This document shows positions 25,656 to 35,606 of a stretch of DNA of 64,000 bases, one piece after another. The stretch is from Chloroflexota bacterium (GTDB taxonomy: Bacteria > Chloroflexota > Anaerolineae > Aggregatilineales > Aggregatilineaceae): positions 36,452 through 100,451 of the forward strand of contig JAAYCM010000054.1 of NCBI GenBank assembly GCA_012729765.1. The letters are read 5' to 3'. The notes under the pieces were generated by a model. It ran no database searches. It had not been told where the DNA came from and saw only the letters and a program-made list of their open reading frames with translations. Both the position numbers and the translations under genes were made by a program. Numbering within the stretch: the first letter of the stretch is position 1; each line of letters opens with the position of its first letter.

Positions 25656-26468
25656 ATGTCGAGCGCACCTGTCCAGACCGGCTATGCCCCGGTGAACGGA
25701 CTCCAGATGTACTACGAGACTCACGGCGCAGGCCAGCCGCTTGTGCTGGTGCATGGCGCATTTTCGGGTATCGGCACGTCATTTGGCAGGCTGCTGCCGG
25801 GGCTGGCCCAACGCCGCCAGGTGATCGGCCTGGAGCTGCAGGCGCACGGGCGCACCGCCGATATCGACCGCCCCCTGACCATCGAGCAGATGGCCGACGA
25901 CGTCGCAGCGGCGATCCGCTATCTGGGCCTCGATCAGGCTGACGTGTTTGGCTACAGCATGGGGTCCAATGTCGCGCTGCACACGGTCATCCGCCACCCC
26001 AAAGTTGTGCGTAAGCTGGTGCTTGCTTCCGCCAGCTATCGGCTGGACGGGATTCATCCCGGCCTGATGGAAGGGCTGGGCGAGATGACGCCCGATATGA
26101 TGTACGGATCCCCCTGGCACGACGAATACATGCAGATCGCGCCCCGGCCAGAGGATTTTGAGACGCTGTTCGCCAAGAAAACGGAAATGGATCGGGGCTA
26201 CACTGACATCCCCGACGCGACGATCCGCGCCATCAAGTCGCCTGTACTGCTGATCATCGGCGATTCCGACCTGATTCGTCCGGAACACGCGGTCGAGATG
26301 TTCCGGCTGCTCGGCGGCGGCGTTTTCGGAGATACGCCCGCTGGCCTGCCTGCGTCGCAGCTTGCCATCCTGCCCGGCACCTCGCATGTGTCACTCGCCG
26401 ATCGTGTCGAGCTGGTGGTGCCGATGATCAACGCGTTCCTCGACGCACCTATGCCAGAGGCGACCTAG
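25656..26468 (+). CDS. Alpha/beta-fold hydrolase
   Basis: 270 residues from ATG 25656, preceded by AAAAGGAG. Classic triad: nucleophile GYSMGS (about residue 98), Asp in IIGDSDLIRPE, His in PGTSHVSL. Oxyanion region LVHGAFSG. No signal peptide, so cytoplasmic. Closest in pattern to 3-oxoadipate enol-lactonase or esterase-type hydrolases; the substrate cannot be named. A palindromic repeat followed by T-rich sequence at 26502-26533 probably ends its transcript. Confidence 0.9.
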   Translation: MSSAPVQTGYAPVNGLQMYYETHGAGQPLVLVHGAFSGIGTSFGRLLPGLAQRRQVIGLELQAHGRTADIDRPLTIEQMADDVAAAIRYLGLDQADVFGYSMGSNVALHTVIRHPKVVRKLVLASASYRLDGIHPGLMEGLGEMTPDMMYGSPWHDEYMQIAPRPEDFETLFAKKTEMDRGYTDIPDATIRAIKSPVLLIIGDSDLIRPEHAVEMFRLLGGGVFGDTPAGLPASQLAILPGTSHVSLADRVELVVPMINAFLDAPMPEAT

Positions 26469-26501
26469 CCGCGCGTCACAAGATTTGGCTTTTCCTCACA
26501 C

Positions 26502-26533
26502 GGGCGGTGCTTGCATCGCCCTTTATTATTTTC
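26502..26533 (+). terminator. Palindromic repeat acting as terminator
   Basis: GGGCGGTGC (26502-26510) pairs with GCATCGCCC (26513-26521), allowing one G-T pair, and TTTATTATTTT follows. It is a second copy of the core at 16784-16803. Confidence 0.5.
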
Positions 26534-26550
26534 TCTGGCGCGCCCAAAAT

Positions 26551-26587
26551 ACATCAATCCCCTTACGGGGATGAATGGTGCTGCAAC
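26551..26587. repeat. Solitary CRISPR-repeat-like 37-base sequence
   Basis: The 37 bases run ACATCAATCCCCTTACGGGG then ATGAATGGTGCTGCAAC. They have the small TCCCC/GGGGA palindrome and the GCAAC end seen in many GTTTCAATCCC-type CRISPR repeats; only the first bases deviate (ACATC for GTTTC). No second copy or spacer pattern is visible, so this is at most an orphan repeat. Confidence 0.3.
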
Positions 26588-26730
26588 CGCGCATTTTTGC
26601 GGCTGGTGCAGGGCCTAAGCCTGGGAAAAATGAAACTTGTTACACAGACGCGTGGCATGAGAATATTTCCCAGGCGTAATTTTACGCGTGATTATCATCA
26701 GTGAAGTTACTCCATGACTTATTTTCCTGA

Positions 26731-26758
26731 TTGCATTTTTACAATATTCGTATAAAAT
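26731..26758 (+). promoter_or_regulatory. Promoter-like pair before the propeller-cytochrome gene
   Basis: TTGCAT (26731-26736) and TAAAAT (26753-26758) are 16 bases apart, about 90 bases before the GTG start. Support is modest. Confidence 0.35.
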
Positions 26759-26847
26759 AAGGAAGCCACCTCGCAAGGGTTTTGGAAGCGGTTAGCTTAC
26801 CAGACCCTAAACATCGTCTCAACGTCGGAACCCCATAGGAGGCCACT

Positions 26848-29154
26848 GTGAACGCCCCTCATCCCAGGTATCCTGTATCTATTCCATTTCTCTTTGCTCT
26901 CGGAACCATTCTGATTATCGCCTCGCTGTTCGCGGCAAACCTGCTTTCCTCTGGCAAGGCCGCGGCGCAGGGGGCAGCCCGTTTTGCTGGGCCGACCAAG
27001 TCTAGCCCTCTGGCGTTAAGCGCCGATGATTCGCTGTTGGCAGTTGCCAATCCTGATGCCAATACTGTGTCTCTGTTTGATGTGGGTGCCGACCGCAATG
27101 TCCCGCTGGGCGAGTTCGCGGTTGGGCGTGAGCCGAATGGTGTCGCGATCTCGCCGGACGGCGGCTTTGTCTATGTCGTCAACAGTGTGGATGGCACCGT
27201 GTCGGTCCTGGAGGTCGATCTGGCCCAGGAGATCGTGGCTGAGGTGGTGGCAACCCTCGAAGTCGGCACCGAGCCATATGGTATCGCGCTGACTCCCAAC
27301 GGGGAGAAAGCCTATGTCACCAATGCGCGCTCCAATTCGGTCAGCGTAATTGATACCGCGACCAATATCGTCGCCACGACCATCACCAACATCGGGCCAT
27401 CGGTCGGGGCAGAGCCGCGCGGCATCGCCATCACCAACAACGGTAACGAAGTCGATAGTGACGAAACGGTCTATATCACGCACTTCTATTCGTTCGCGAA
27501 CCAGGGCAAGCTCGACGGGGAAGACGATAGCAAAACCGGCCTCGTGACCAAGATCGCGACCGAGAGCGATTCGGTCATCGGGCAGATTGTGCTTACCAAC
27601 ATGGCCGACACCGGCTTCAAGGCCACCGGTGACGCGATCAACCGGATCGCGCCCGGCCAGCAGCCCAACTTCGTGACCGGCGCATATCCCAACCAAATGC
27701 AGGCTGTCGCCATTAAGGGCGACTATGCCTATCTGCCCAATGTCGGTGCGTCGCCCAACGGCCCGGTCGCGTTCAATGTCACCACGCAGGCGTTGGTGCA
27801 TATCCTCGACACGCGGACCAACCAGGACACCGGCCTGACCGTCAACCTGCATCAGGCCGTCGCAGCCCAACCCGAAGGCACGCGTAAGCTCTTTCTGGCG
27901 ATTCCCTGGTCGATCGCGTTCAAGACCAATGAGGATGTGGGCTATGTCGTGAGCGCCGCGAGCAATGTCATCGTCAAGGTGGCGGTCGATCCGGCGACGG
28001 GCGCGCTGACGGTCCAGAACAGCCCGATCGATAATACCGTGCTCCAGATTCCGGTGGGACGCAACCCGCGCGGTATCGTGATCAACAACAGTGATACCCG
28101 CGCCTATGTGATGAACTATATCTCGCGCGATGTAACGGTGATCGACATCACGCGCTTCCCGGAGCAGGTGATCGCAACCTTGCGCTCGACGGCACTCCCG
28201 GCTCCTGGCTCCGAAGAAGAACTGATCCTGGTCGGCAAAGAGCTGTATAACACCTCGGTAGGTGAGTTCACCGACAGCATCGGCAACATGTCCAACAATG
28301 GTTGGCAGGCGTGCGCGTCGTGCCACCCGTTCGGGCTGTCCGACAACGTGGTGTGGATCTTCGCCGCCGGGCCGCGCCGCACGATCTCGCAGCACACCGA
28401 TTTCGTTGGCGATACACAGCGCGCGCTTAACTGGTCGGCCATCTTCGATGAAGAACAGGACTTCGAGCTGAATATTCGCGGGGTGTCCGGTGGCGCGGGC
28501 CTGCTGCTCAACCAGGACGGATCGGCGCTGGAAGAAGCCGCGAACATCGGCGGCCTGGTGATCGGCAATCCACCGGCGCTGGCCGTTCCCAACTCGCAGC
28601 GCCCGCAGCTTCAGGCCCGCACCCCGTCGGGCGGGCTGGTTCCCGCCTGGGACGCGCTGGTCGCCTATATCAAGACGATCCGTGGACCGATCTCGCCGCT
28701 CACGGGCAGTGATGATCCGGAGATCGCGGAAGGCCGGCAGATCTTCATCAACAACAACTGCCAGGTGTGTCACGGTGGGCCGAACTGGTCGATCAGCACC
28801 CTGACGCCGCCCGTCACCGATCTGAGCCTGATCACGGGCGGGCAGATCGTGGACCAACTGCGGAACGTCGGCACGTTCGACCCCGCCGCCGTGAACGAAG
28901 TCCGGGCGAATGGGCAGCCGCCGCTGGGCGAAGCGGGCTTCGTGCCGCCGTCGCTGCTGGGCGTGTTTGCTTTCCCGCCCTACTTCCATAACGGGTCGGC
29001 TCCCTCGCTGGATGACGTGCTTGGCGATCAGTTCATCGCGCACCGCTCGGCGGGCACCGGCGGCATCGATGGCCTGACCAATCCCGAAGACCGCCGCAAG
29101 CTGGTCAAGTTCCTGATCTCGATTGACGAGTCGACCGAGCCGGTTAATCCCTGA
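26848..29154 (+). CDS. Exported YVTN beta-propeller protein with two c-type haem sites
   Basis: 768 residues from a GTG start with perfect AGGAGG upstream. An N-terminal helix (about 12-33) exports or anchors it. Residues about 50-460 form a propeller with repeats such as VYVVNSVDGTVSVLEVD and AYVTNARSNSVSVIDTATN. The C-terminal part is cytochrome c-peroxidase/MauG-like, with haem motifs CASCH (489-493) and CQVCH (638-642) and a possible distal ligand region PPYFHNGSAPSLDDVL. It may couple substrate binding by the propeller to electron transfer or peroxide reduction outside the cell membrane. No maturation genes are nearby. Confidence 0.88.
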   Translation: MNAPHPRYPVSIPFLFALGTILIIASLFAANLLSSGKAAAQGAARFAGPTKSSPLALSADDSLLAVANPDANTVSLFDVGADRNVPLGEFAVGREPNGVAISPDGGFVYVVNSVDGTVSVLEVDLAQEIVAEVVATLEVGTEPYGIALTPNGEKAYVTNARSNSVSVIDTATNIVATTITNIGPSVGAEPRGIAITNNGNEVDSDETVYITHFYSFANQGKLDGEDDSKTGLVTKIATESDSVIGQIVLTNMADTGFKATGDAINRIAPGQQPNFVTGAYPNQMQAVAIKGDYAYLPNVGASPNGPVAFNVTTQALVHILDTRTNQDTGLTVNLHQAVAAQPEGTRKLFLAIPWSIAFKTNEDVGYVVSAASNVIVKVAVDPATGALTVQNSPIDNTVLQIPVGRNPRGIVINNSDTRAYVMNYISRDVTVIDITRFPEQVIATLRSTALPAPGSEEELILVGKELYNTSVGEFTDSIGNMSNNGWQACASCHPFGLSDNVVWIFAAGPRRTISQHTDFVGDTQRALNWSAIFDEEQDFELNIRGVSGGAGLLLNQDGSALEEAANIGGLVIGNPPALAVPNSQRPQLQARTPSGGLVPAWDALVAYIKTIRGPISPLTGSDDPEIAEGRQIFINNNCQVCHGGPNWSISTLTPPVTDLSLITGGQIVDQLRNVGTFDPAAVNEVRANGQPPLGEAGFVPPSLLGVFAFPPYFHNGSAPSLDDVLGDQFIAHRSAGTGGIDGLTNPEDRRKLVKFLISIDESTEPVNP

Positions 29155-29200
29155 TGCGGCACAGCCGGGCACATGCGCCTGGCAGCCACACACGGCACTC

Positions 29201-29221
29201 TAGAGCGTGTAATAGCCTCTA
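29201..29221. repeat. Short palindrome sharing ends with the element at 47812-47988
   Basis: TAGAGCGTGT, then AATA, then GCCTCTA. The left arm equals the right-end inverted repeat of the 47812-47988 element and the right arm equals the inverse of its left end, as if the two ends had been joined. It is flanked on both sides by TA. Confidence 0.4.
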
Positions 29222-29296
29222 GCCCCAAAAAGCGACCGGAGCGTAACTCAGCGCCGCGCTCCGGTCGTTTTTCGTGTGTTGGGGTATACGTTTCGA

Positions 29297-30838
<1,542 letters not shown>

Positions 30839-30884
30839 CTCGAACCTCTATCTTTCTGTACCTTTCCAAAAACTGTATGGCAGT

Positions 30885-30908
30885 GGGGCCAGCCCGCAGG
30901 CCGGCCCC
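30885..30908 (-). terminator. Hairpin between binding-protein and ATPase genes
   Basis: GGGGCC (30885-30890) and GGCCCC (30903-30908) form a GC-rich stem. On the minus strand the T-run comes only about 12 bases later, so partial termination or mRNA protection is likelier than a full stop. Such hairpins often raise binding-protein levels above those of the ATPase. Confidence 0.4.
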
Positions 30909-30938
30909 AGGTTTACCGCAAACCGATTGAGCAGCGGC

Positions 30939-32045
30939 TTACTCGGCGGCTTCTTCCGTCGCCACAGCCTCTTCCATCTCGGCAGCTTCTTCTTCCTCAG
31001 GCATTACGAACTCGAAGGCGTCTTCCGCCGGCTCCCAGTCCGCGGTGGTCCACTCGTGCGGCACACCCTTCTCGTCCAGCCCCGCTTCGTAGTCCTTCAC
31101 GTTGGCCGGAGTCAGGACATCAACGCCGGTGTCGATCACACCCTCGACCGCGCCGAATTCCGCGAGGACCGCTTCTGTGTCCTCATTCTGGGCCAGGGCG
31201 GCAATCACCATCACCGACTGGTAGCCCATGTCATACTCGCGCTGGGCAACAGTCGCCTGGATCGCGCCGCTCATGATGAAGTTGATGTGGTCGGTGGTGG
31301 CGTCGAAGGCGACGACCTTGATGTCACCCACCATGTCGGCTTCGGTGACGGCGGTCGCCCAGGCCGGGCCGTTGTACGCATACACGCCGAACGCACCCGC
31401 GAGATCGGGGTTAGCCGAGATCACGGAGTTGGCGAGCTGAAGCGCCGTGCCGAAGTCCTCGCGGTCATTGACCGGTTCCAGGGCTTCGATGTTCGAGCCT
31501 TCGATAGCGGCCAGGAAGCCGTCGGTGCGCTGCAGCGCGTTCAGAGCCGTGTCCGAGCCGCGACCGATGCCCACCTTACCGCCGTCGGGCAGCAGTTGGA
31601 GCATAGCCTCACCCGCGATCGTGCCGGCGGTGAAGTTATCGGTGCCGATGTAGACGGTGGAGACGCTGTCTTCCACCGGCGGGGTGTCGAGCGTCGTTAC
31701 CCAGATACCGGCCTCAGCGGCGCGCGCCATGACCGGCTCGAGCGCGGCGGGGTCAGACGGAGCGATGGCGATGCCCGTCACACCCGCGGCGATATAGGTT
31801 TCCATCGCCTGAATCTGGGCCGCAACGTCTTCACGCGGCGGGACAAAGAAGATAACCTGATCTTCGGGCAGCCCCAGGGCTTCGCCCGCGGCCTTCACGC
31901 CCAACTCAACGTTCGACCAGTAGGGGTGCACCGACTTGCCGATCACCACGATCGTCATGTCGTCCTGCGCGCCAGCCAGCCCCAGAACCGGGACCATGCT
32001 GATCAGCATTGCGATCGTAATCAGGACAACCAAATAGCGCTTCAT
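30939..32045 (-). CDS. Sugar ABC transporter substrate-binding protein (RbsB-like)
   Basis: 368 residues from ATG 32045, which has a perfect AGGAGG; a longer frame to 32111 lacks one. Signal peptide [17 protein letters not shown]...LAGAQ without a lipobox Cys. The Peripla_BP_4 fold is clear: [60 protein letters not shown]. Odd feature: the C-terminus is a strongly acidic tail of Glu and Ala ([19 protein letters not shown]), which may serve as a spacer or interaction tail. Third gene of the CUT2 operon; captures sugar outside the membrane for the permease. Confidence 0.94.
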   Translation of the reverse strand: MKRYLVVLITIAMLISMVPVLGLAGAQDDMTIVVIGKSVHPYWSNVELGVKAAGEALGLPEDQVIFFVPPREDVAAQIQAMETYIAAGVTGIAIAPSDPAALEPVMARAAEAGIWVTTLDTPPVEDSVSTVYIGTDNFTAGTIAGEAMLQLLPDGGKVGIGRGSDTALNALQRTDGFLAAIEGSNIEALEPVNDREDFGTALQLANSVISANPDLAGAFGVYAYNGPAWATAVTEADMVGDIKVVAFDATTDHINFIMSGAIQATVAQREYDMGYQSVMVIAALAQNEDTEAVLAEFGAVEGVIDTGVDVLTPANVKDYEAGLDEKGVPHEWTTADWEPAEDAFEFVMPEEEEAAEMEEAVATEEAAE

Positions 32046-32153
32046 GAACTTCCTCCTGAATAGCTTCTTAGGGTTCAAGGCGTTCAATGGTACAAAAACT
32101 GGGTGATTCACTGATTGATCGTGTATCTGACGCTCCTTTCGCCCGATATCCGG

Positions 32154-33218
32154 TCAGGCATCACGCGGCTTGCGGGAAAACGATCCGAAAAACGTGCGGA
32201 TTTGAGCGCCGGTGATCCGACGCCGGAGTGTGTCATAGACAACGGCGATCACCAGGACCATCCCCAGGATCACTTCTTGCAGGTACGACGAAGTGTTGCC
32301 GAGCACCATACCGTTCTGCATGACGCCCACGATCCCCGCGCCAAGCAGGGCGCCCAGGATTGTGCCTTCGCCGCCGAACAGGCTGGTTCCGCCGATCACG
32401 CTCGCGGCGATGGCCCACAGCTCATACGACGCGCCGACCGTCGGGGTGCCCTGGCCCAGGCGAGACGCCATCAGAATGCCGGTGACGGCGGCCAGGAAGC
32501 CGCTCGTGGCATAGCAGAAGATGCGCACCCGGTCTACATTGATCCCCGACAGGCGGGCCGCTTCCAGGTTGCCCCCTACCGCGTACACCCGGTAGCCCAG
32601 TTTGCTGTAATTCAGAATGATCGTCGCAACGATTGCGATCCCGATCAGGATGATGAACGAGTAGGGGATCGAGCGGAAGCTGCCCTGGCCCAGCGACAGA
32701 AACGTCTCATGCCCGCCCCGGTAGGGGAAGACGACCGGATAGCCTTTGGTGATGTACGCCGCCAGGCCGCGCGCGATCAGCCACGTGCCCAGCGTGATGA
32801 TAAAGGCCGGTATGCCTAATTTGGTGACAAACAGGCCGTGCCAGACTCCCACCAGCATCCCGATGATCAGGGTGATGATGAGCGCCGGGACGAGGGGAAT
32901 CGGCCCCATTCCCAGCATCCCGATCCCTTTCAACATCACCCAGGCGCAAATAATGCCGGTTAGGGCTGTCAGCGAGCCGACGCTGAGGTCGATGCCGGTG
33001 GTGATGATGATGAACACCTCACCGATCGCCAGCATGCCGAAGGTTGCCACAAAGCGCATAATAATTGCCAGGTTGGCCGGTTTGGCGAACACATCAGGAT
33101 GCTGATAGTAAAAGTAGCCGCACAGCAGCAGAAACGCCAGCAGCACATTGAGTTCACGAAAGCCCGCCAGCGATATCCCGCGACGGCTGGGACTAATTTT
33201 ACGAGCCACTTCAGACAT
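32154..33218 (-). CDS. Sugar ABC transporter permease (RbsC-like)
   Basis: 354 residues, about ten membrane helices. ATG 33218 with GGGAGGA upstream. Typical family sequence: [21 protein letters not shown] near the first third and [12 protein letters not shown] (as [16 protein letters not shown]) before the last helices, ending [27 protein letters not shown] residues. Forms the membrane channel with the ATPase at 29297-30838. It follows the lacI gene by 48 bases and precedes the binding-protein gene by 108 bases, all one direction. Confidence 0.94.
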   Translation of the reverse strand: MSEVARKISPSRRGISLAGFRELNVLLAFLLLCGYFYYQHPDVFAKPANLAIIMRFVATFGMLAIGEVFIIITTGIDLSVGSLTALTGIICAWVMLKGIGMLGMGPIPLVPALIITLIIGMLVGVWHGLFVTKLGIPAFIITLGTWLIARGLAAYITKGYPVVFPYRGGHETFLSLGQGSFRSIPYSFIILIGIAIVATIILNYSKLGYRVYAVGGNLEAARLSGINVDRVRIFCYATSGFLAAVTGILMASRLGQGTPTVGASYELWAIAASVIGGTSLFGGEGTILGALLGAGIVGVMQNGMVLGNTSSYLQEVILGMVLVIAVVYDTLRRRITGAQIRTFFGSFSRKPRDA

Positions 33219-33266
33219 GTGTCCTCCCAGAAAAAGAGCGTGGTGTTACTGATTAATCTAAACGGT

Positions 33267-34310
33267 CTAGCTTGGGACGTCGTTCTCGTAATAGCTAATT
33301 TTTGGAGGCACCCCGCATGACTCCCGGATCACCAGCCGTGTCGAGATTTGAACGTGATTGGGCTTCAGGCTGTTCTGGTCGATCAGCTCAAGCAGTTTTT
33401 CAACGCTCACCCGCGCGATTTCCGGCAGCGATTGGGCAACGGTGGTCAGCGGTGGAAAGACCTGTTCGCTGATCGGCGCGTCGTCGAACCCGATGATCGA
33501 CAGATCCTCTGGAATCCTGGCCCCCAGATGCAGCACCGCGAGCATGACTCCGACCGCCATCTCGTCATTCCCGGCAAAAATAGCCGTCGGGGGAGGCGAC
33601 ACCCGGAGCAGGTGGCAGGCCGCCTCATAGCCACATTTGATGCTGTTGTCGCCTTCGTAGATCAGCGCGTTATCGACTGGCAGGCCGGCGTCTTGCATGG
33701 CCTGGATATAGCCCAGCCGTCTTTCCTGGCTGAACCGCTCCGACATCATACAGGTGATATGCGCGATCCGTCTGTGACCCAGGCTGATCAGGTACCGGGT
33801 CGCCTCGTTCGCGCCAATGCGGTCGGTCGATTCGAGTGAAAAGCGGTGCTTGTTCAAAAAGTTCGGGCTGATGATCACATAGGGAATGTGATTGTTCTTA
33901 AGAAAATCGAATAACTCCGGGTTGTCAGTCCCAGGCGGAGCCGTGATCAGACCATCGACGCGGTGATTTTTGAGCACCTGCCCCATATAGTCCGTATCTG
34001 GCAGCGACCTTTCGGGAAGATTTTCCAGCACGAGCACCGAGTAATTTCGTTGGCGCGCTTCGGCCAGGATATGTGTGAACAGCGTCATGGCGTAGGGGGA
34101 TTCGATGCGCGGTAGAATCAAGGCGAGCAGTCTGGATTTCCCACGCTTGAGCCGCTGCGCGGAGAGATTGGGGACATAGCCCAACTCGCGCACGATGTTA
34201 TTAACATGCTGCCGCGTTTCGTCCGATACTCCGGACTCGTTATTGATGACGCGGGACACGGTTTTGATCGAAACGCCCGCTTTTGCAGCGACATCTTTAA
34301 TCGTTGGCAT
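33267..34310 (-). CDS. LacI-family transcriptional regulator
   Basis: 347 residues taking the ATG at 34310, which places the HTH (PTIKDVAAKAGVSIKTVSRV) right at the N-terminus as in other LacI proteins; a TTG seven codons upstream is possible. The hinge RLKRGKSR is followed by a periplasmic-binding-like sensor domain (residues about 60-335). It is the first gene of the sugar ABC operon, so it probably represses that operon and itself, with release by the transported sugar. The operator-like repeat at 34382-34394 overlaps its own -10 box. Confidence 0.94.
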   Translation of the reverse strand: MPTIKDVAAKAGVSIKTVSRVINNESGVSDETRQHVNNIVRELGYVPNLSAQRLKRGKSRLLALILPRIESPYAMTLFTHILAEARQRNYSVLVLENLPERSLPDTDYMGQVLKNHRVDGLITAPPGTDNPELFDFLKNNHIPYVIISPNFLNKHRFSLESTDRIGANEATRYLISLGHRRIAHITCMMSERFSQERRLGYIQAMQDAGLPVDNALIYEGDNSIKCGYEAACHLLRVSPPPTAIFAGNDEMAVGVMLAVLHLGARIPEDLSIIGFDDAPISEQVFPPLTTVAQSLPEIARVSVEKLLELIDQNSLKPNHVQISTRLVIRESCGVPPKISYYENDVPS

Positions 34311-34381
34311 AAAGTCTAAAATCACCAGCAACTTCTAGTTCATCAAAAGAGGCAGCAGTAGTAGACAAGGATGTCGCTAAC

Positions 34382-34394
34382 GTTGTCTAACAAC
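34382..34394. promoter_or_regulatory. Operator-like inverted repeat over the lacI -10 box
   Basis: GTTGT and ACAAC with a three-base centre, next to an AACGTT core (34379-34384) of the CG-centred kind bound by LacI proteins. It overlaps the -10 box at 34392-34397, as expected for autorepression. Confidence 0.4.
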
Positions 34395-34420
34395 ATATCA
34401 TAGTCTGGATACTAAGTCAA
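34392..34420 (-). promoter_or_regulatory. Promoter of the lacI-sugar ABC operon
   Basis: On the minus strand TTGACT (34415-34420), a 17-base spacer, then TATGTT (34392-34397). It lies about 80 bases before the regulator start. Confidence 0.5.
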
Positions 34421-34648
34421 GCAAGATTTCGCCTGTCACGGCCAATGTAGGTTATTTTGCTCAACTTGTTTTTAGATTGTTTATTATGTTCGTTATAATA
34501 TATTTTTGGTATATAGCGCCTTGAATAACAGAAAGCAAAGTCCGCATCGGGCATACAGCCTGCTTACCCTGTTTTCGGCTTTGACGCTGCGTCCAGACAC
34601 ACCAATCGGTTCACTATCAACTCAGTCTTGCGAGGATGGTTTACCCCG

Positions 34649-35488
34649 ATGAGTACACCTTTGCTTGCTGCTGTGCTGGCCTTGCTCGCCGCGACGTTTT
34701 GGGGCGCGGGTGATTTCACCGGCGGGCTGGCGACACGCCGGTTCAACGCCCTGAGTTCGGTCCTGATCATCTACAGTGTGGGTCTGATCGCGCTGGTGGT
34801 CGTGGTCATCGTCACCGGCGAACGGCTCCCATCCGCTGCCGTGCTGGGATGGGGTGCGCTGGCCGGCCTGTTGGGTATGATCGGCATTGCCTTCCTGTTT
34901 CGCGGCTTCGCAACCGGGCGCATGGGGATTGTCGCGCCGGTTTCGGCGGTGCTGACGGCTTCGCTGCCGGTCGTCTTCAATATGTTCACCGAAGGGCTGC
35001 CGACCAATCTCCAGTTTGCAGGCTTCGGGATCGCCCTGGTGGGTATCTGGCTGCTCTCGCGCCCGGAAGCGCAAAACACGCGCCCCGGCGGGCTGGGGAT
35101 GGCGATCCTGGCCGGGCTGGGGTTTGGCGGCTTCTTCATCGCGCTCGATCAGGTTGGGGAAGATGCCGTATTCTGGCCGCTGGTCGCCGGGCGTGTGGCG
35201 GCCTGTACCTTCATGGCGGGCTTCCTGCTGATCACGCGCCGCCCGGTTACGCTGCGCCAGTCTCCGCTGAGGCTGTTGACGCTGGCCGGATTGCTGGACG
35301 TGGCCGGCAACCTGTTCTTCCTCATGGCGGTTCAAAACGGTCGCCTGGATGTGACATCGGTCCTGGCCTCGCTCTATCCCGCTGTGACCGCCATCCTGGC
35401 GATGCTGATCATCAAGGAGCACCTGACGCTCCCCCAGCGGATCGGCATCGGCACGGCGGTGCTGGCGATCGTGCTGATTACGCTCTAA
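34649..35488 (+). CDS. EamA/DMT-superfamily transporter
   Basis: 279 residues from ATG 34649; a TTG seven codons earlier is an alternative. Ten membrane helices in two EamA halves: FWGAGDFTGGLATRRF in helix 1 and LDVAGNLFFLMAVQNGRLDVTSVLASLYPAVTAIL-type sequence in the second half. These are drug/metabolite or amino-acid exporters; the substrate is unknown. Transcribed away from lacI and ended by the strong hairpin at 35532-35568. Confidence 0.9.
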   Translation: MSTPLLAAVLALLAATFWGAGDFTGGLATRRFNALSSVLIIYSVGLIALVVVVIVTGERLPSAAVLGWGALAGLLGMIGIAFLFRGFATGRMGIVAPVSAVLTASLPVVFNMFTEGLPTNLQFAGFGIALVGIWLLSRPEAQNTRPGGLGMAILAGLGFGGFFIALDQVGEDAVFWPLVAGRVAACTFMAGFLLITRRPVTLRQSPLRLLTLAGLLDVAGNLFFLMAVQNGRLDVTSVLASLYPAVTAILAMLIIKEHLTLPQRIGIGTAVLAIVLITL

Positions 35489-35531
35489 GCGTGGGTGGCG
35501 AGCAGCCGCCCCAATAATCCATGATCAAGCA

Positions 35532-35568
35532 AAGCCCCCGGTTGGCGGGGAGTACCAACCGGGGGCTT
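35532..35568. terminator. Bidirectional terminator
   Basis: AAGCCCCCGGTTGG (35532-35545) pairs perfectly with CCAACCGGGGGCTT (35555-35568). It separates two convergent genes and should work in both directions. Confidence 0.82.
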
Positions 35569-35606
35569 ATCTGGTGCTGCTTCAGCGTTGGCAGGTTGAA
35601 CCGGCG

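Larger units (their letters stand above)
26469..26847. other. Intergenic region with two repeats and a promoter
   Basis: About 380 bases. It contains the palindromic repeat/terminator at 26502-26533, the CRISPR-repeat-like sequence at 26551-26587, and a promoter-like pair at 26731-26758 before the propeller-cytochrome gene. Nothing gene-like is supported. Confidence 0.6.
34311..34648. other. Divergent intergenic region between lacI and the DMT gene
   Basis: About 340 AT-rich bases. The lacI promoter and operator lie at 34382-34420. A TATAAT at 34494-34499 on the plus strand, with no clear -35, may serve the exporter gene. Nothing gene-like is seen. Confidence 0.55.

Noticed and set aside
26551..26587. 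CRISPR array
   Set aside because: Only one repeat-like unit is present, with no spacers and no cas genes, so it is reported as an orphan repeat only.
26507..26704. 65-residue frame in the gap before the propeller-cytochrome gene
   Set aside because: Runs through a terminator repeat and the CRISPR-like sequence; no ribosome site.
27016..29193. 725-residue minus-strand open frame opposite the propeller-cytochrome gene
   Set aside because: His/Asp/Arg-rich shadow of the real gene, which has a perfect ribosome site and haem motifs.
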